This document shows, piece after piece, positions 34,006 to 45,686 of a DNA stretch of 64,000 nucleotides. The notes under the pieces were generated by a model. It saw only the letters and a list, made by a program, of their open reading frames with translations. It did no database searches and was not told the DNA's origin. The stretch spans positions 2,790,001 to 2,854,000 of the forward strand of contig JBLDXI010000013.1 in NCBI GenBank assembly GCA_047495785.1. The letters are read 5' to 3'. The DNA comes from Lepidodermella squamata. Taxonomy: Eukaryota > Gastrotricha. The position numbers were made by a program, and so were the translations under genes. How positions within the stretch are numbered: position 1 is the first letter of the stretch; each line of letters starts with the position of its first letter.

Positions 34006-36005
34006 TTATGATTGAGAACCGTTGTTATCGCGCGCTTTCTTGTTCGGACTGTCAGTCTCATTGAAGAGCGGCGGTGGCGGGGCGGGCGCGGGTCGTTTTT
34101 TCGACTGGTCCTGAGGCGGCCGGTTGTCAAACTTTCCAGATGCCAACGCAGGTGGTAGGTGGTCGATGAAATGGAACAGTTGTTCTGAGGTAACCGGGTC
34201 TTGAATGCTTCGATACACACCCATGGCTGTTTCATAGGCATTCGGGAAGGATTTGTCGATACGCTCCCGCATAAATTTCCACTCTTTAGTCGCCGGGTCG
34301 TAAGCACATTCGATGATACGATCAGCCAGCTGTCGCAGGTCTTTTGTCAATTTTATCTTATCGACAGCTTTCTCCTGACCCCGGCCGATTCCGACATGCA
34401 ACTCGCCGATGTTGCTCGGCGGCGGCAATTCACCGGGTTTCGGCCGCTGGTCCGATTTCACGATTCGCAACCGAAAATCAACGGTATTTTCAACAGAGGG
34501 TTTCCATTTCAGTAAACTATCACAACGACCAGGAAGGTACGGCTCATCCGCTGGCTGGAAGATCAAACCATCGACGCCGTGCGAGACCTGACTCGCAAAT
34601 CTCGGACTCATAAAATCACGCGATTTCGCGATGGGGAAAAAATCTTTGATTCTGACTGAAAACGGTTGGTTCCGCTTGTCCAGCTTGCCCTGAGCCGCTA
34701 ATTCATCGCGATACCCAACAACTTCTCGCCTCAAATAATCAACGCGGCGCGGGAACGTGGAAGTAACGAAAGAATGGCCGTTTAAAATGATCAAATCATA
34801 CACGAGATAACGCGGTTGTTTAGTGCCATCAGGCTGTTTATCGACAACCAACTCGCCGTCCATCAGGGTATTGACTAGGTGCGGGGGATCAGTCGGCGCC
34901 CGAGGCCGTCGCGGGAATTCGAGCCGGGGTACGAAAAACACGCAATTATCGCGATCCAGCATAAAAACTTTACCCTCGTCGTTGATAAACATCATATAAC
35001 GAGTTCCATCAGCTTTCCAGCTAACAAGGTAAGGTTTCGTTCGCATTTTATCCAACGAGGCGCGTTCGAACGAAACCGGCTGGGCCCCGGCGAAGTTGTT
35101 CCGCTGCCAGCCTAAATACTCGGCAACCGACTTTCGAACCGGATTCCAATACTCGGCATCGGCCGGTACGACGCCAGGGCATAACGAGACTACATCTTTC
35201 TTTTGAGCATTCAAGATTTCAGCTTCAATATCAGCCAAATTAGTGCCGCGAAAACCTCGCTTTTGATTGTTGTTGTTGTTACCGTTGCCAAATCCGTTTT
35301 CAACAACAGCAGTGTTATCAGGCACCTCAACGCCGCCTTCAAAACACCAAGCTGGCAAACTTGGGGCACTGAACCCAACCCCGTCTCCGCCGTTATAAAT
35401 CTCAACCAGCTTGTCGATATAATCCTGTTTGTAAATACCAGGCGGTCTCGCGTTAGCAAAGCAGCCCATGGCGTCGGCTAAGCTCCACCCCTCGACTTCA
35501 ACCAGGTAAGCGCAGATCAAAAAACCAGTTCGGTTAAAACCATGCGTGCAATGTACACCGATAATATACGGTTTAGACGGGTCGTCATTCGGCTGCGATA
35601 GCACTTTTTCACAAATGGCGATGAAAGTACGCGTCTGGTCGGTATCAGGCGTTTCGCCGTGACCACGGCATGCTAATTTAACGTAGCGAACACCTCGCTT
35701 CTCAACTTCTTCCGCATTGTAGAACCGGTTTGTATTCGTCAAATCGATGATCAACGCCAATTTACCAGGCATCTGCATTGGAAAAATTCGAGAAAAATTG
35801 CCTACTTGGTTAATGCATTCTTTATTACTGTTTGAGAGAAGCCAAAAAGCATTTGAAGATCGAATCTTTTCGTAGCTGGAACCGCATTGTTATACCTCGA
35901 GTCCAAGGGTGTCTTGAAAGGCATAAATTTGTCGGCTATAATGTTACCGCGTCTCGGACAGTCCAGCCATCTGTTCGGAATCGGCATATGCGAGTTGTTA
36001 CTCAT
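34006..36005 (-). CDS. RNGTT: mRNA-capping enzyme (RNA 5'-triphosphatase + guanylyltransferase)
   Basis: Two exons (35829-36005, 34006-35772; 56-bp intron) encode 647 residues. The N-terminal triphosphatase opens with RWLDCPRRG and LALIIDLTNTNRFY and carries the Cys-phosphatase loop HCTHGFNRTG (catalytic Cys near residue 134), then ARPPGIYKQDY. The guanylyltransferase half has SWKADGTRYM (nucleotidyl-Lys near 312), DGELVVDK, SHGVDGLIFQP and LLKWKP motifs, and an OB-fold region ending in RIDKSFPNA. The tail is Pro-rich and basic. It adds the 5' cap to nascent RNA polymerase II transcripts in the nucleus. ATGs at 36005 and 35987 both fit; 36005 is the first. It lies about 280 bp after methylmalonyl-CoA mutase on the same strand. 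Confidence 0.96.
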
Positions 36006-36285
36006 AAGCAACCGCTTTTTACCGGGTATAAAAAACTAGGAAAATTTGAATAAAAAAAATCATTTTAAAACAGGTTTTTCTACAATTTTTACTCCTTCGA
36101 ACGAACTAAACCTAAAAAAATACACCTTGGAGAAGACAGAATACTATCATCTGCGATTAGAGGTGGCAATTACAAATAATATTAATAACAATTACATCGG
36201 TGTATCACTATCACGATTTAAGATATTCAATGGACTGATGAGTCTTTTTTTCAAAAGCTACTCAGATGTTCATCCAGTTTTTAGT

Positions 36286-38566
36286 TTAATTGGACTTCTT
36301 ATTTTTCTCGATAACGTCGAGCAGAAGACGGGCAGCATCGGTGATACGAGTGCCAGGCGGGAAAATGGCAGCGGTTCCGGCCTTGTACAGCTCGTCCCAG
36401 TCCTGAGGCGGGATGACGCCGCCGGCAACAACAGCCGCGTCTTGGCCAGCCTCTTTCAACAATTTGATGAGCTCAGGCACCAGGGTGCGATGACCGGCTG
36501 CCAGGCTGGAAACGCCGACGACATGAGCGTCGCTGTTGACAGCTTGACGGACGACCTCAGAGGCCATGGCAAACATAGGGCCCAACTCGACGTCGAAGCC
36601 AAGATCGGCCAAGCCGGTCGCGACAACTTTCATGCCACGGTCGTGGCCATCCTGGCCCAATTTCGCGAGTAAAACGCGAGGACGACGACCTTCAGTTTTC
36701 GCAAACGCCTCAACCCGTTTGCGGATGGTTTCAAGCTCCTTCAGACCATCGGCGGAATTCGCCGAATAGGAAGATGCGTAGACGCCTGAAACTAGACGAT
36801 ATTCAGGCGAATGACGGCCCCAAACCTTTTCAAGAGCTCGGGTAATTTCGCCAACAGTGCAACGAGCCCGGGCGGCCTCGATGGAAAGCCGGGTCAAGCT
36901 ACCAGCCGGGGCCTTGTTATCCTGAGCGCACTGAGTCAGAGCGTTCAAGCACTCTTCGACCTTCTTCGGGTCACGCGACTTCCTCAACTTATCCAAACGA
37001 GCGAGTTGAGCGTCGACGACCATTCGATTGTCAATAGCTCGAACTTCGACCTTCTGGTCTTTCTTTAAACGATACTTATTGACACCGACAATGGTTTCGT
37101 GGCCGGAATCGATGGCGGCCTGGCGACGAGCCGCACACTCTTCAATAGCCAGCTTCGGTGAGCCGGTAGCCACAGCTTTAGCCATGCCTCCGCTAGCTTC
37201 GACGTCATCGATGATCTTCCGAGCGCGATTTGCGAGCTCATCGGTCAACGATTCGATCAAATAAGAGCCCGCCCAAGGATCAACGACCTTGCAAATATGT
37301 GACTCTTCCTGAATAATCAGCTGAGTGTTACGGGCGATACGGGAAGAGAATTCAGTCGGCAAACCCAAAGCTTCGTCAAAAGAATTCGTGTGAAGAGACT
37401 GGGTACCGCCGAAAACGGCAGAGAGAGCCTCCAAGGTCGTGCGGACGATGTTGTTGTACGCATCGTCAGCGGTAAGTGACCAACCACTGGTTTGACAGTG
37501 AGTTCGAAGCATCAATGATTTCGGGTTCTTCGCTTGGAATTTTTCTTTGATTAGCTGAGCCCAAAGGCGGCGAGCAGCTCGCAATTTAGCAACTTCCATG
37601 TAAAAGCTCATACCAATGCCGAAGAAGAAGGACAAACGAGGCGCGAAATCATCGATCGAAAGAGCCGCATCACGAGTACCGATGCGACAATATTCAAGGC
37701 CGTTTGCTAGGGTGAATGCTAGCTCATGTACGGCATCAGCGCCAGCTTCTTGCATGTGGTAACCAGAAATACTGATTGAGTTGAATTTAGGCATGTGTTT
37801 GCTAGTGTGTGCGAAGATATCGCCAATAATACGAAGTGACGGCTCAGGCGGGTAGATATATGTGTTGCGAACCATGAACTCTTTTAAAATATCGTTTTGA
37901 ATAGTACCAGCTAGCTCGGCTTGCTTAGCACCTTGCTCTTCTGCTGCTACAATGTACATGGCCAGAACTGGGAGGACAGCTCCGTTCATGGTCATCGACG
38001 TGCTGACTTTGTTAAGAGGAATGCTGTCAAACAAAAGTTTTGTGTCTTCAACAGAATCAACAGCAACACCAGCCATTCCGACATCGGCCATCGCTCTTTT
38101 GTCATCCGAGTCGTAGCCTCGATGAGTCGCCAAGTCGAAAGCAACACTGAGACCCTGCTGACCTCCGGCAATAGCAGCACGGTAGAATTTATTCGATTCT
38201 TCAACAGTGCTGAAACCAGCATATTGGCGGATGGTCCACGGCCTCTGAGCGTACATTGTGACAGCGGGGCCACGGGTATACGGGTAAGCTCCAGGAAGCT
38301 CATCCGCAACCTTTGCTGAGTCTTCTTTCGTATACACTGGTTTCACCGGAATTCCCTGCAAGTCTATGATGAACTGGGTAACTTAGGATCATGCAAATAA
38401 TTACCTCGGACGAGTTCCAGATCAGAGTAGTAGCTGGTTTGCCCTTCAGGGATTTTGAGGCCAAGGCCGACCATTTTTCATTAAGGGTAACTTTACCCGC
38501 ATCCGACGAGCCAAAACGTCGCTGACATCTGACGAAAGCATTGATACCACGATATCTCAACATCAT
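36286..38566 (-). CDS. MMUT: Methylmalonyl-CoA mutase, mitochondrial, adenosylcobalamin-dependent
   Basis: Two exons (38405-38566 and 36286-38355) encode 743 residues, the normal size. The first exon has a basic, Ser/Arg-rich mitochondrial presequence (start at 38566, with a second Met next to it). The TIM-barrel domain shows [36 protein letters not shown] and CQTSGWSLT; the long signature RIARNTQ...[12 protein letters not shown]...GSYLIE is intact. The C-terminal B12-binding domain has LGQDGHDRG with the cobalt-ligand His and a GGVIPPQD motif. It isomerises methylmalonyl-CoA to succinyl-CoA in propionate breakdown. Its presence fits nematodes, which keep this B12 pathway. Confidence 0.97.
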
Positions 38567-40949
38567 TAATTAATGCATCAAACTAATCAACAATATCTGT
38601 CTTTAAATGGAATTCATGGAATTCTGCAGCAGATCCACATTTTATCGGTTTTATGTTTTAATGCATTCTCGGACCCAAGAGCCAAGAGCATTGCCCGACT
38701 GTTTCAGGTAATAACGACATATTTGGCCATGAGATGGCACTTCAAGTCTGCCGGCTTAGCTAATAGTCTGAATGACGTGAGCTGAGTACTGAGTAATTTA
38801 CCTGCACAGAAAAGGACAAGTTTCCCGAAATACGTCAGGTATATTTCATAACGGCTATAAGCGATTGCCGCTAGAGAAGCTGAGTGAATAATGCAAAAGC
38901 TTTCATTAAGAACAGATGCTTCAGACAGAGTAAGAGTGAGGGGTAGGAGCAGCTTCCAGGCGATCGGTAGCGTCGAACGGACAAATCAAGCTTTTACTCG
39001 GAAGGATCGACGATGAGACTAGATCGTTAGAGCAACAGAAGAACAAGTGGAACTTTTGCTAGCTGGTCTGAGTATCGAATTTTCAATCTTTGGAGTAAAA
39101 AACAAAAAACAGCCATATCGCATAACGACGACGAGGGGGAGGCGATCGAACTGCGTTCAGTTCAGAAAAAACAAACCGGTTTTTTCATTTTTTCGGCTTT
39201 TTCCAGGTTATTAGTAGCTTAATTTTGAAGATTACATATTTTGCGAGAAATTGTTGCAGAGAAATATAAAAATGTTCTTCTTATAATTTGACCTCGACCC
39301 GAGATTGCGCGGCGAATTTGAATTATCTTTGTATTTCGGCTTTCGGGCTCGGCCTAAATGGAGCCTGTGGCCAATGGGCTGAGATAACCCGGTAGGTAGT
39401 TAAGGGTTACTGACAAGCCAGGCGCCGCGAAAGACTCAACGACAGGGCGACAATGTCAGTCTAGTGGCTAGTCTGATAAGCATCCGAGAGGACTGTGCTC
39501 GCAGCCCAGCCCTTCTGTAACCGGGCTTGACTGATGGCGACAAACGTTTGTTAGATGCTGGTTCCTCTGACCATTAGAAGAGTATGGCCACCCACGTATA
39601 CGCCCTTATACGCGGCTGTGGGCGTATCCCTGTCACAAGGTCGAAATCGAAAGTAGCATCACTTCAGTCGAAAACCATCCAAACTAAAAGCATCCAAGAG
39701 CGATACCAGTCGATCGCACTTCTAAGGTAGGATACTGAATACTGAATAGGAACTCGGACTATTGCTTTATATCTCATTTCTTCCTTCGCATTTGTTGCTT
39801 TGTGGGCGATCATGGTGACATCAAACTAAAGATAGACTAGGATGGATTAGGACGGACAATTGGACCCTATTGGAAAAATATAAGAATGCCCGAATTTCCT
39901 TTTCACTCTTTTGAATTGCATATCTCTACGAGTTTTGTTAGATTAGGCGAAAAATGCACGAACGTAGCGACGATAACTTTGGCATTGAAGTTCAACTCCG
40001 TAAGCTTTTCAGGCTTTAATCGCTGTCTTCTCTAAACATTCGTATGGACGTTTGGACACCCCCTTTGCTATCGTCAAGCACGAATCACTTCGAGTTGAAA
40101 AACGCCATGATCCAATTAAAATCAAATTCGATGTTGCAAGGCAATGTCATCTCCGTGACGGCTGGACTCACCAGTCAAAGTTCGGTCGAGAGTTGTCGGT
40201 TCTATTTGGATATAGTATTCGGTTATTTGGATCAGAGGCGTACCTGGGATTTATTTTTTGGGGTGATAATTATTTTGAACTGCGGCTTCGAAAATTTCGG
40301 GGTTTAAAAAACACCTAAGAAGCCTAGCGAGCTTTAGCTGACGCTCTTTTCGGGCATTTTCAATTTGAAAATAGGCTTAGAATGCCTTAAAAGTTGCATG
40401 GTTCACCGAAAATTTGTAACAGGAGACCACGAATTCAACGGTTGATGGTGGGTATGGTCGAAACTTTGACAGCCACTTAACAGCCATGTAGCAACCGGTC
40501 ATATTACCTATGTTATCGAGTATTGGCTTCTTTATTTTTGAGACGCGTCGTATGAAAGGAGTCCTTATCGAAGCTCCATAATATCGTAGTAGTGTTTAGT
40601 CACCCCAAATTTATGACGCAACCAAAACTATTGTCTCATATAACTTTCCAGTCTTTTCCGCAAGTACCGAACCTTGAATGACCGCTGAAAGGTTTTTATG
40701 ATTGACCTCGAGCTGTTAAATTGGTAGAAATTGTGACAGGACATAACATCCAACCGGTGTTGAATATCTGGGTTCAATGGTTAGTTCCTATGGTTAGTAC
40801 CTACCATGATTTCACAATTCTCTTAGACTCTAATTGAAAAGGTTTGATTCCCAATGCCAAAGGTTCTGCAATAAATGAATTATATATTTCTGAACATTTT
40901 TTAGAATTTTTAATATTTCTTGTCTATATGCGATTACAACCTGGACATA
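38567..40949. other. Intergenic region without recognisable genes
   Basis: No credible coding gene. Overlapping plus ORFs at about 40044-40318 have no recognisable domain. From about 39.30 to 39.66 kb the sequence is GC-richer; near 39585-39625 arms around CCCACGTATACGCCC and a GTGGGCGTAT segment could form a hairpin. Its identity (SINE, decayed element or RNA) cannot be decided by eye. Confidence 0.3.
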
Positions 40950-40959
40950 TACTTTGAGA

Positions 40960-41157
40960 AGAAACCTTTTTTCGGCAGAAAAGTACTTTTTTCCGCAGAA
41001 AATTTCTCTTTTCGGCAGAGAGTACTCTTTTCGGCAGAGAATACTTTTTTCAGCAGAAAATTCTACTCTTTTCCGCAGAAACTTTTTTTTTGTCGATAAA
41101 AATTAAATTTTTGTTACCATAATGATCACCGTTCATTCCTGAGTCGTCCTATGTGTT
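40960..41157 (+). repeat. Left terminal inverted repeat
   Basis: Contains several direct copies of a TTTTCGGCAGA / TTTTCCGCAGA iteron at about 19-bp spacing, then a unique part ending CCTATGTGTT. It is the reverse complement of 42061-42260 with few mismatches. The cargo ORF stop codon falls just inside this arm. Confidence 0.8.
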
Positions 41158-41958
41158 TATTTTGTCATGTTCAGAGGTAAGTGTCAACAAAAAACGAATA
41201 GATAAAATCAGAATTAGCGACTCAAAGCCATATAGTGAACACCCGTGTAAAAGACGTGGTTTGCGACCAACTGAAGAGCTTTTGATCGGGGATATTTCAA
41301 GTTTGCTGTGGTCGACTTCGTGAACAAAAATTTTGCAGTCGTAAATGTTGGCGAGGGCGAAGAGCGCTTCGTTCCCAGCCCAGAATCCAGGCTCAGATAA
41401 CCTTATAACTGGAGAAAAGGCAATCATTATCTAACACAGCGTGTTAGTTTTAAACATACTATGATTCCGAAAATCGTGCAAGTCAAATGTGCGTTTCGCA
41501 TCCTTCTTATACAGCCCAGCAACAAATGGCTCCGTTGATTCCTCGTTGTCCATCAACCAAGTCACTGTTTTGTTGCGAAACTCCAAGTGGTCTTCCTCTG
41601 AACCGTTGAAAAGACCACCCAGGCTGCTAATCCAGTGCTGGCAATCGTTATGATAAACGAGGACGCTGCCGTCTGGTTGTTCCACGAAAGACGCTCGTTT
41701 GTTACAGCGCTGGTACCCAACTTTGTCGTAGAATTTGCAACGCAACGGAATCCTTCGACAGTTATTCGAGTCGAATGCGACCACCGAGTCTTGCCTGAAT
41801 AATCCGAACTGGATGGATGCAATTGCTTCGTCCCATGACTCGTGCGAGCCAGCCTGCACATAGGTACCGCTCTTCCCCCGGGTAGGCGGAGCTTCCACGA
41901 CAGAAGCATCCGTTGATGATTTTCCAGATGAAGGAGATGAAAAGAATAGCTCTTTCAT
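41149..41958 (-). CDS. OTU-like cysteine-protease-type cargo gene inside the TIR element
   Basis: Exons 41460-41958 and 41149-41408 join across a 51-bp intron with a GTATGTTT donor and CTCCAG acceptor, giving 252 residues; unspliced, the frame has an in-frame TAG. The N-terminal half has a Cys/His pattern (NCRRIPLRCKF ... YQRC ... YHNDCQH) reminiscent of FLYWCH/WRKY-type zinc fingers. The second half looks like an OTU fold: a DC near the start of a helix, then NGSEEDHLEFRNKTV, and after the junction FWAGNEALFALANIYDCKIFV, which is the W-x-G-x-x-E-L-x-A-L-A region of OTU proteases. The catalytic Cys could be the Cys of HNDCQHW, but the usual DGNC is shortened and the catalytic His is not certain. 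OTU enzymes cleave ubiquitin-like conjugates; activity here is an inference. Confidence 0.55.
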
Positions 41959-42060
41959 GCTCAAGTTCAATCAGAATTCAGAATTGAAAATAGCATTCAA
42001 ATTTTCATCTTAGTTTCATTTCAACACCCATAGCACATAAACACTCATATCGTCGAAATG

Positions 42061-42260
42061 AACACATAGGACGACTCAGGAATGAACGGTGATCATTATG
42101 GTAAAAAAAATTTAATTTTAATCGACAAAAAAAAAATTTCTGCGGAAAAGAGTAGAATTTTCTGCTGAAAAAAGTATTCTCTGCCGAAAAGAGTACTCTC
42201 TGCCGAAAAGAGAAATTTTCTGCGGAAAAAAGTACTTTTCTGCCGAAGAAAGTATGACCC
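42061..42260 (-). repeat. Right terminal inverted repeat
   Basis: Mirror copy of 40960-41157, starting AACACATAGG and ending at the 10-bp target duplication. The same order of iterons is kept, so this arm has not been internally rearranged relative to the left. Confidence 0.8.
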
Positions 42261-42270
42261 TACTTTGAGA

Positions 42271-43455
42271 CTGATTTAGTCCTGTAAAATACTTCCCACT
42301 TTGATTTTTCAAACGCTCACTTTGATTGTTCAAACGCATATCGGAATGCAAAACCTTGGGTATTCAAATATGAATTTCTGCATTATTTTACATTATTTTT
42401 TCCTTGCAGATATTATGACAACGTCTGAACCCTTCACTTGACAACCTTGAGAGCAAGGAATCCTTTCCCGCTCATTTGCAGGAAGAGGGCCAGCGACCAG
42501 CAAACGAAGGCTGTGATTACATAATGCTGAGTTTCTTCATGATGAAATGGATGAATGAATTACTGAAAAATAAATGATTTTGAAAATTGGTAGTATATTG
42601 TAATTGTAATATATATTGACCTACAAAGTGGAATGCCGCGTAATATTATGGGAGAAACAACTTTAACTGGTAAGTAAACTGGGAATCCGAGAGAACGGCA
42701 GCTATTTCGGGGCAAATCTCGCAAATAAATTGACAGACCTGAAACATTAAACGCGATATCAGTACCGTAGCGGCATATCTTGTTAGATTTTCTGTCGCGG
42801 AGCGATATCATGATGCTGAGTTGCACACCCAACGAAAGCACCGACCAAAAATGGCCGAGTTTTCTATCCTAAACTAGCGTATGGCCCAGTTGAAGACATT
42901 CGCATCACGGTTTCAGACAGCTGCAGGATAAAAAAAGCGCGCGCAAGTACACGCGCATAAATAGCGTATTTCTCATACACAAAAGCTACGAAAACATCGA
43001 TAATATACGCACACATATATAATGTAGTAATAATACGCACAGTACTTGAGCCATAAATAGAATTGGCGCAAACGGGGACGCATGCAGTAACGGGGTCATG
43101 GCTCCCCTAGATTTATGCACATTTCCATCTTTTTCTCTCACCTACCAATGGTCGGTTTTGACTGAAACTTGACTTTTTTGGAAAAACCTCCCTTTTGGTT
43201 GCCAATGTAGCAGTAAACTAACCGTGGGAAAAAAATTGCGCAAATTATTAACCTCACTCGTGTCCACATGTCCTTTTCTAGCGCATCCGTGGCAAAAATT
43301 AGTTCACGCGACTAAGATTTCTCGAAAATTCTCATCCCGTGGTTTTAGGATATTTTGTAGTCGCAAATGAAGATAATTTCTGTTTTCGTTTCAACTAAAT
43401 TTGACTTAATATCAAAATTTGCGGTATAACACCTTCAACACGCGCAAGCTGACTA
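42271..43455. other. Intergenic region right of the TIR element
   Basis: AT-rich with no recognisable gene. It should contain regulatory sequence of the Atg8-like gene that begins at 43456. Stretches at 42.93-43.05 kb have CGCGCA and TATACGCACA simple-sequence character. Confidence 0.35.
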
Positions 43456-45686
43456 ATGCCTAATTCGGGCCGATTAACTGAAGTGAGGAACAGACTCATC
43501 AACGACGACGTCGATGCTGTTTCATCGAAAATAAGGAAGGTCGAAGTCGAGAATCAGGTTCGTTTATACCTTGATATCTTGGTGATATTTATTCATTTTA
43601 TATTGCAACTAAAATTATCAAGTTTAAAATTTCTGGATTTTGATGCTCTCAAATTTGGCTAAAAAAACGCTTCGTCATACTTTTACAACGGCTGTCCTTT
43701 GACTAGGACTAGGGTGAAGGTTATTAAAGCGAGAGATTTGAGCAGAATATGTATAAATCAATCGGCTACCGATAATTTGTTGAATCTTGAAATTTGAAGG
43801 TACTTCAAAAAAATCCGTGGAGATTTTTTGACCTACAAGATGTCCATAAGTGAAATCTACACAAATTTTGATTATCGGCCGAATCCAAAGAAACGAAAGT
43901 TTTGTAAAACAATCCCTGCTCCATGGCTTCATCATTTGAAATTATTATTTTCGTGTTGAAGATGCCGCATATCGTTTTTCACTTAGCGACTGATTCGATG
44001 TCGCTAAGTGGCACATGAAGCTATTGAAATGTAGTTACAGCGACAAATTGGACAATCAATCGGTTAGAATACTAATGAAGTTATAGCACTTTGACATTGA
44101 AATTGGTTCTAAAAATTATCTCCAGCCTGGAAAATTTCGAGTTTGATTTTGACATGACATTTATAGCTGCCTTCTAAATGTCCGTTCGTAATGTGTTGAA
44201 CATCGCAATTACGTCACTGATCAGAACTACGCTATTATCAATAGAATTTCTAAGACAGAGCCTTACAAGTAATGATGTTTAGATTAGCTTTGTGCGGATA
44301 GGTAGCTTGATAATTTTATCGATTTGCAAACACTAGGTCACAAAGCGCTCCCATCTTATCGTTCCGATAGCAGCGCTTCCATGCAATCGTAACTGGTAAT
44401 TTTTTTTAATTATTATTTTAATAATTTTTTGTCACCAAGTTGTTGCGCTGCTGATCGCTGACTAGAAGAATAGTCAGCGCCCCAGAATTAGCCCAAGTCA
44501 AAGTTTTCCGGCTGTAAGAATAGGAATACCTGTCAATCATGTGATCATCGATTTACTAAATAAGGAATTTATCGCAGAAATAGGTCGACTGGCACTTCAT
44601 TCTCTACACTCTGATCGACGCGTCTCTTGACAAGAGACAGATGTCGTGACATGAGATTATTATTTGAGTTTTTGATCTTTAGAACCCAGCCGCCCGCCTG
44701 TTTGTGCTCTATAGAAGCTCGTCACCGATTGGCACGTGCTTCTATTTGGTTGATACGAAAATGCTATAGAATAATTTATTATCTGGGTCAATTGTGTTCT
44801 ATAACGCGCGTTCTCGTTTTGTAAGTTATATAAAAAAGCACACACTTATTATTTTTATGCCTATGCCTATCAAATTGGTTCAAAAGGATAACGTGTCCGA
44901 ATAAAGTGTCGGGTCCTAAAACATTGATTCTATAGCAGTAGTAGGGAGTGCTATATTATGACATTTTCGAAGATAACGCCAAAGACATTTATTAACGGGT
45001 GGTTTCCTTTATTTTAAATAACCCTCGCCGTTTCACAAGATTTCATTTCCACCGTTTTCCAGACAAAGCACCGAGTAATTTCTGAACCGACCGACCAGCA
45101 GAAGCCAAACCAGGCGCCAAAGAAACGCCAGCGACCGGCCGCAACATCGCCAGAGCATAATTGTTCGTCGCCAAAACAGTCACAGACCTCATCCACATCT
45201 ACAGCTCAAACTTGCATGACCTTTCGATTCCGCGAGGAAACTCCGTTCGGTAATTTATTTTTTGACCTTTTCAGACAACTTCATTTTTCCATGCTATACG
45301 TCAGAGCTCCGCGTCAGTGAGTCGTCAAAAGTTAAAGAATTGTACCCCGACCGCTTGCCTATTGTTGTCGAACGAGTGCCAGGCTGTTCTATTGCCGTTT
45401 TGGACAAGCTGAAATTTCTCGTTCCTGACAACATTTGCATGGATCAGTTCATTTGGATTTTGAAACAGGTTCATGTATTGCGCTTATTTTTATCATCTCA
45501 ATTTTGAAAATCAATATTCCGCAGAAGCTGTCTTTTCCGTTTGATCAAGACCTCGCAATATACATCGACGATCAAAAAACGCCACCCCCAAGTGATGCCG
45601 GCATTCGCGAAATGCACGACAAGTTCAAAGACAAGGATGGCTTCTTGTACGTCAGCTATTGCGAGGTTGGATTTTCGAGAAACTGA
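43456..45686 (+). CDS. Divergent Atg8/LC3-like protein with long N-terminal extension
   Basis: Four exons fit: 43456-43557, 45063-45249, 45305-45468, 45525-45686, with phases 0, 1, 0 closing; 204 residues. The ubiquitin-like core is clear: MTFRFREETPFE, LYPDRLPIVVERVPG, KLKFLVPDNICMDQFIWILK, then PFDQDLAIYIDD and DGFLYVSYCE. About 83 residues rich in Gln, Ser, Thr and Lys precede it; the first exon and 1.5-kb first intron are the least certain part because the donor is GTTCGT. Atg8 proteins are normally exposed at a terminal Gly by Atg4 and lipidated. Here the C-terminus reads YCEVGFSRN, so the Gly is not in the usual place. An alternative acceptor at 45275 would add ten residues in frame, but its intron would be only 25 nt. 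Confidence 0.75.

Larger units (their letters stand above)
40960..42260. mobile_element. Mutator-like DNA element with about 200-bp terminal inverted repeats
   Basis: The arms 40960-41157 and 42061-42260 are near-perfect inverted repeats, both containing the tandem motif CTCTTTTCGGCAGAGA and variants. The element is flanked by an exact 10-bp direct repeat TACTTTGAGA at 40950-40959 and 42261-42270, a target-site duplication. Long arms plus a 9-10 bp duplication are typical of Mutator-like elements. The outermost 17-19 bp of the arms differ. The interior carries an OTU-like gene and no visible transposase, so the copy is non-autonomous. Confidence 0.8.

Noticed and set aside
36046-38319. Plus-strand ORFs opposite methylmalonyl-CoA mutase
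   Set aside because: Antisense of a strongly conserved coding exon.
45250-45274. 25-nt intron in the Atg8-like gene (acceptor at 45274)
   Set aside because: Shorter than any credible spliceosomal intron; the acceptor at 45304 gives a 55-nt intron and a better family match.
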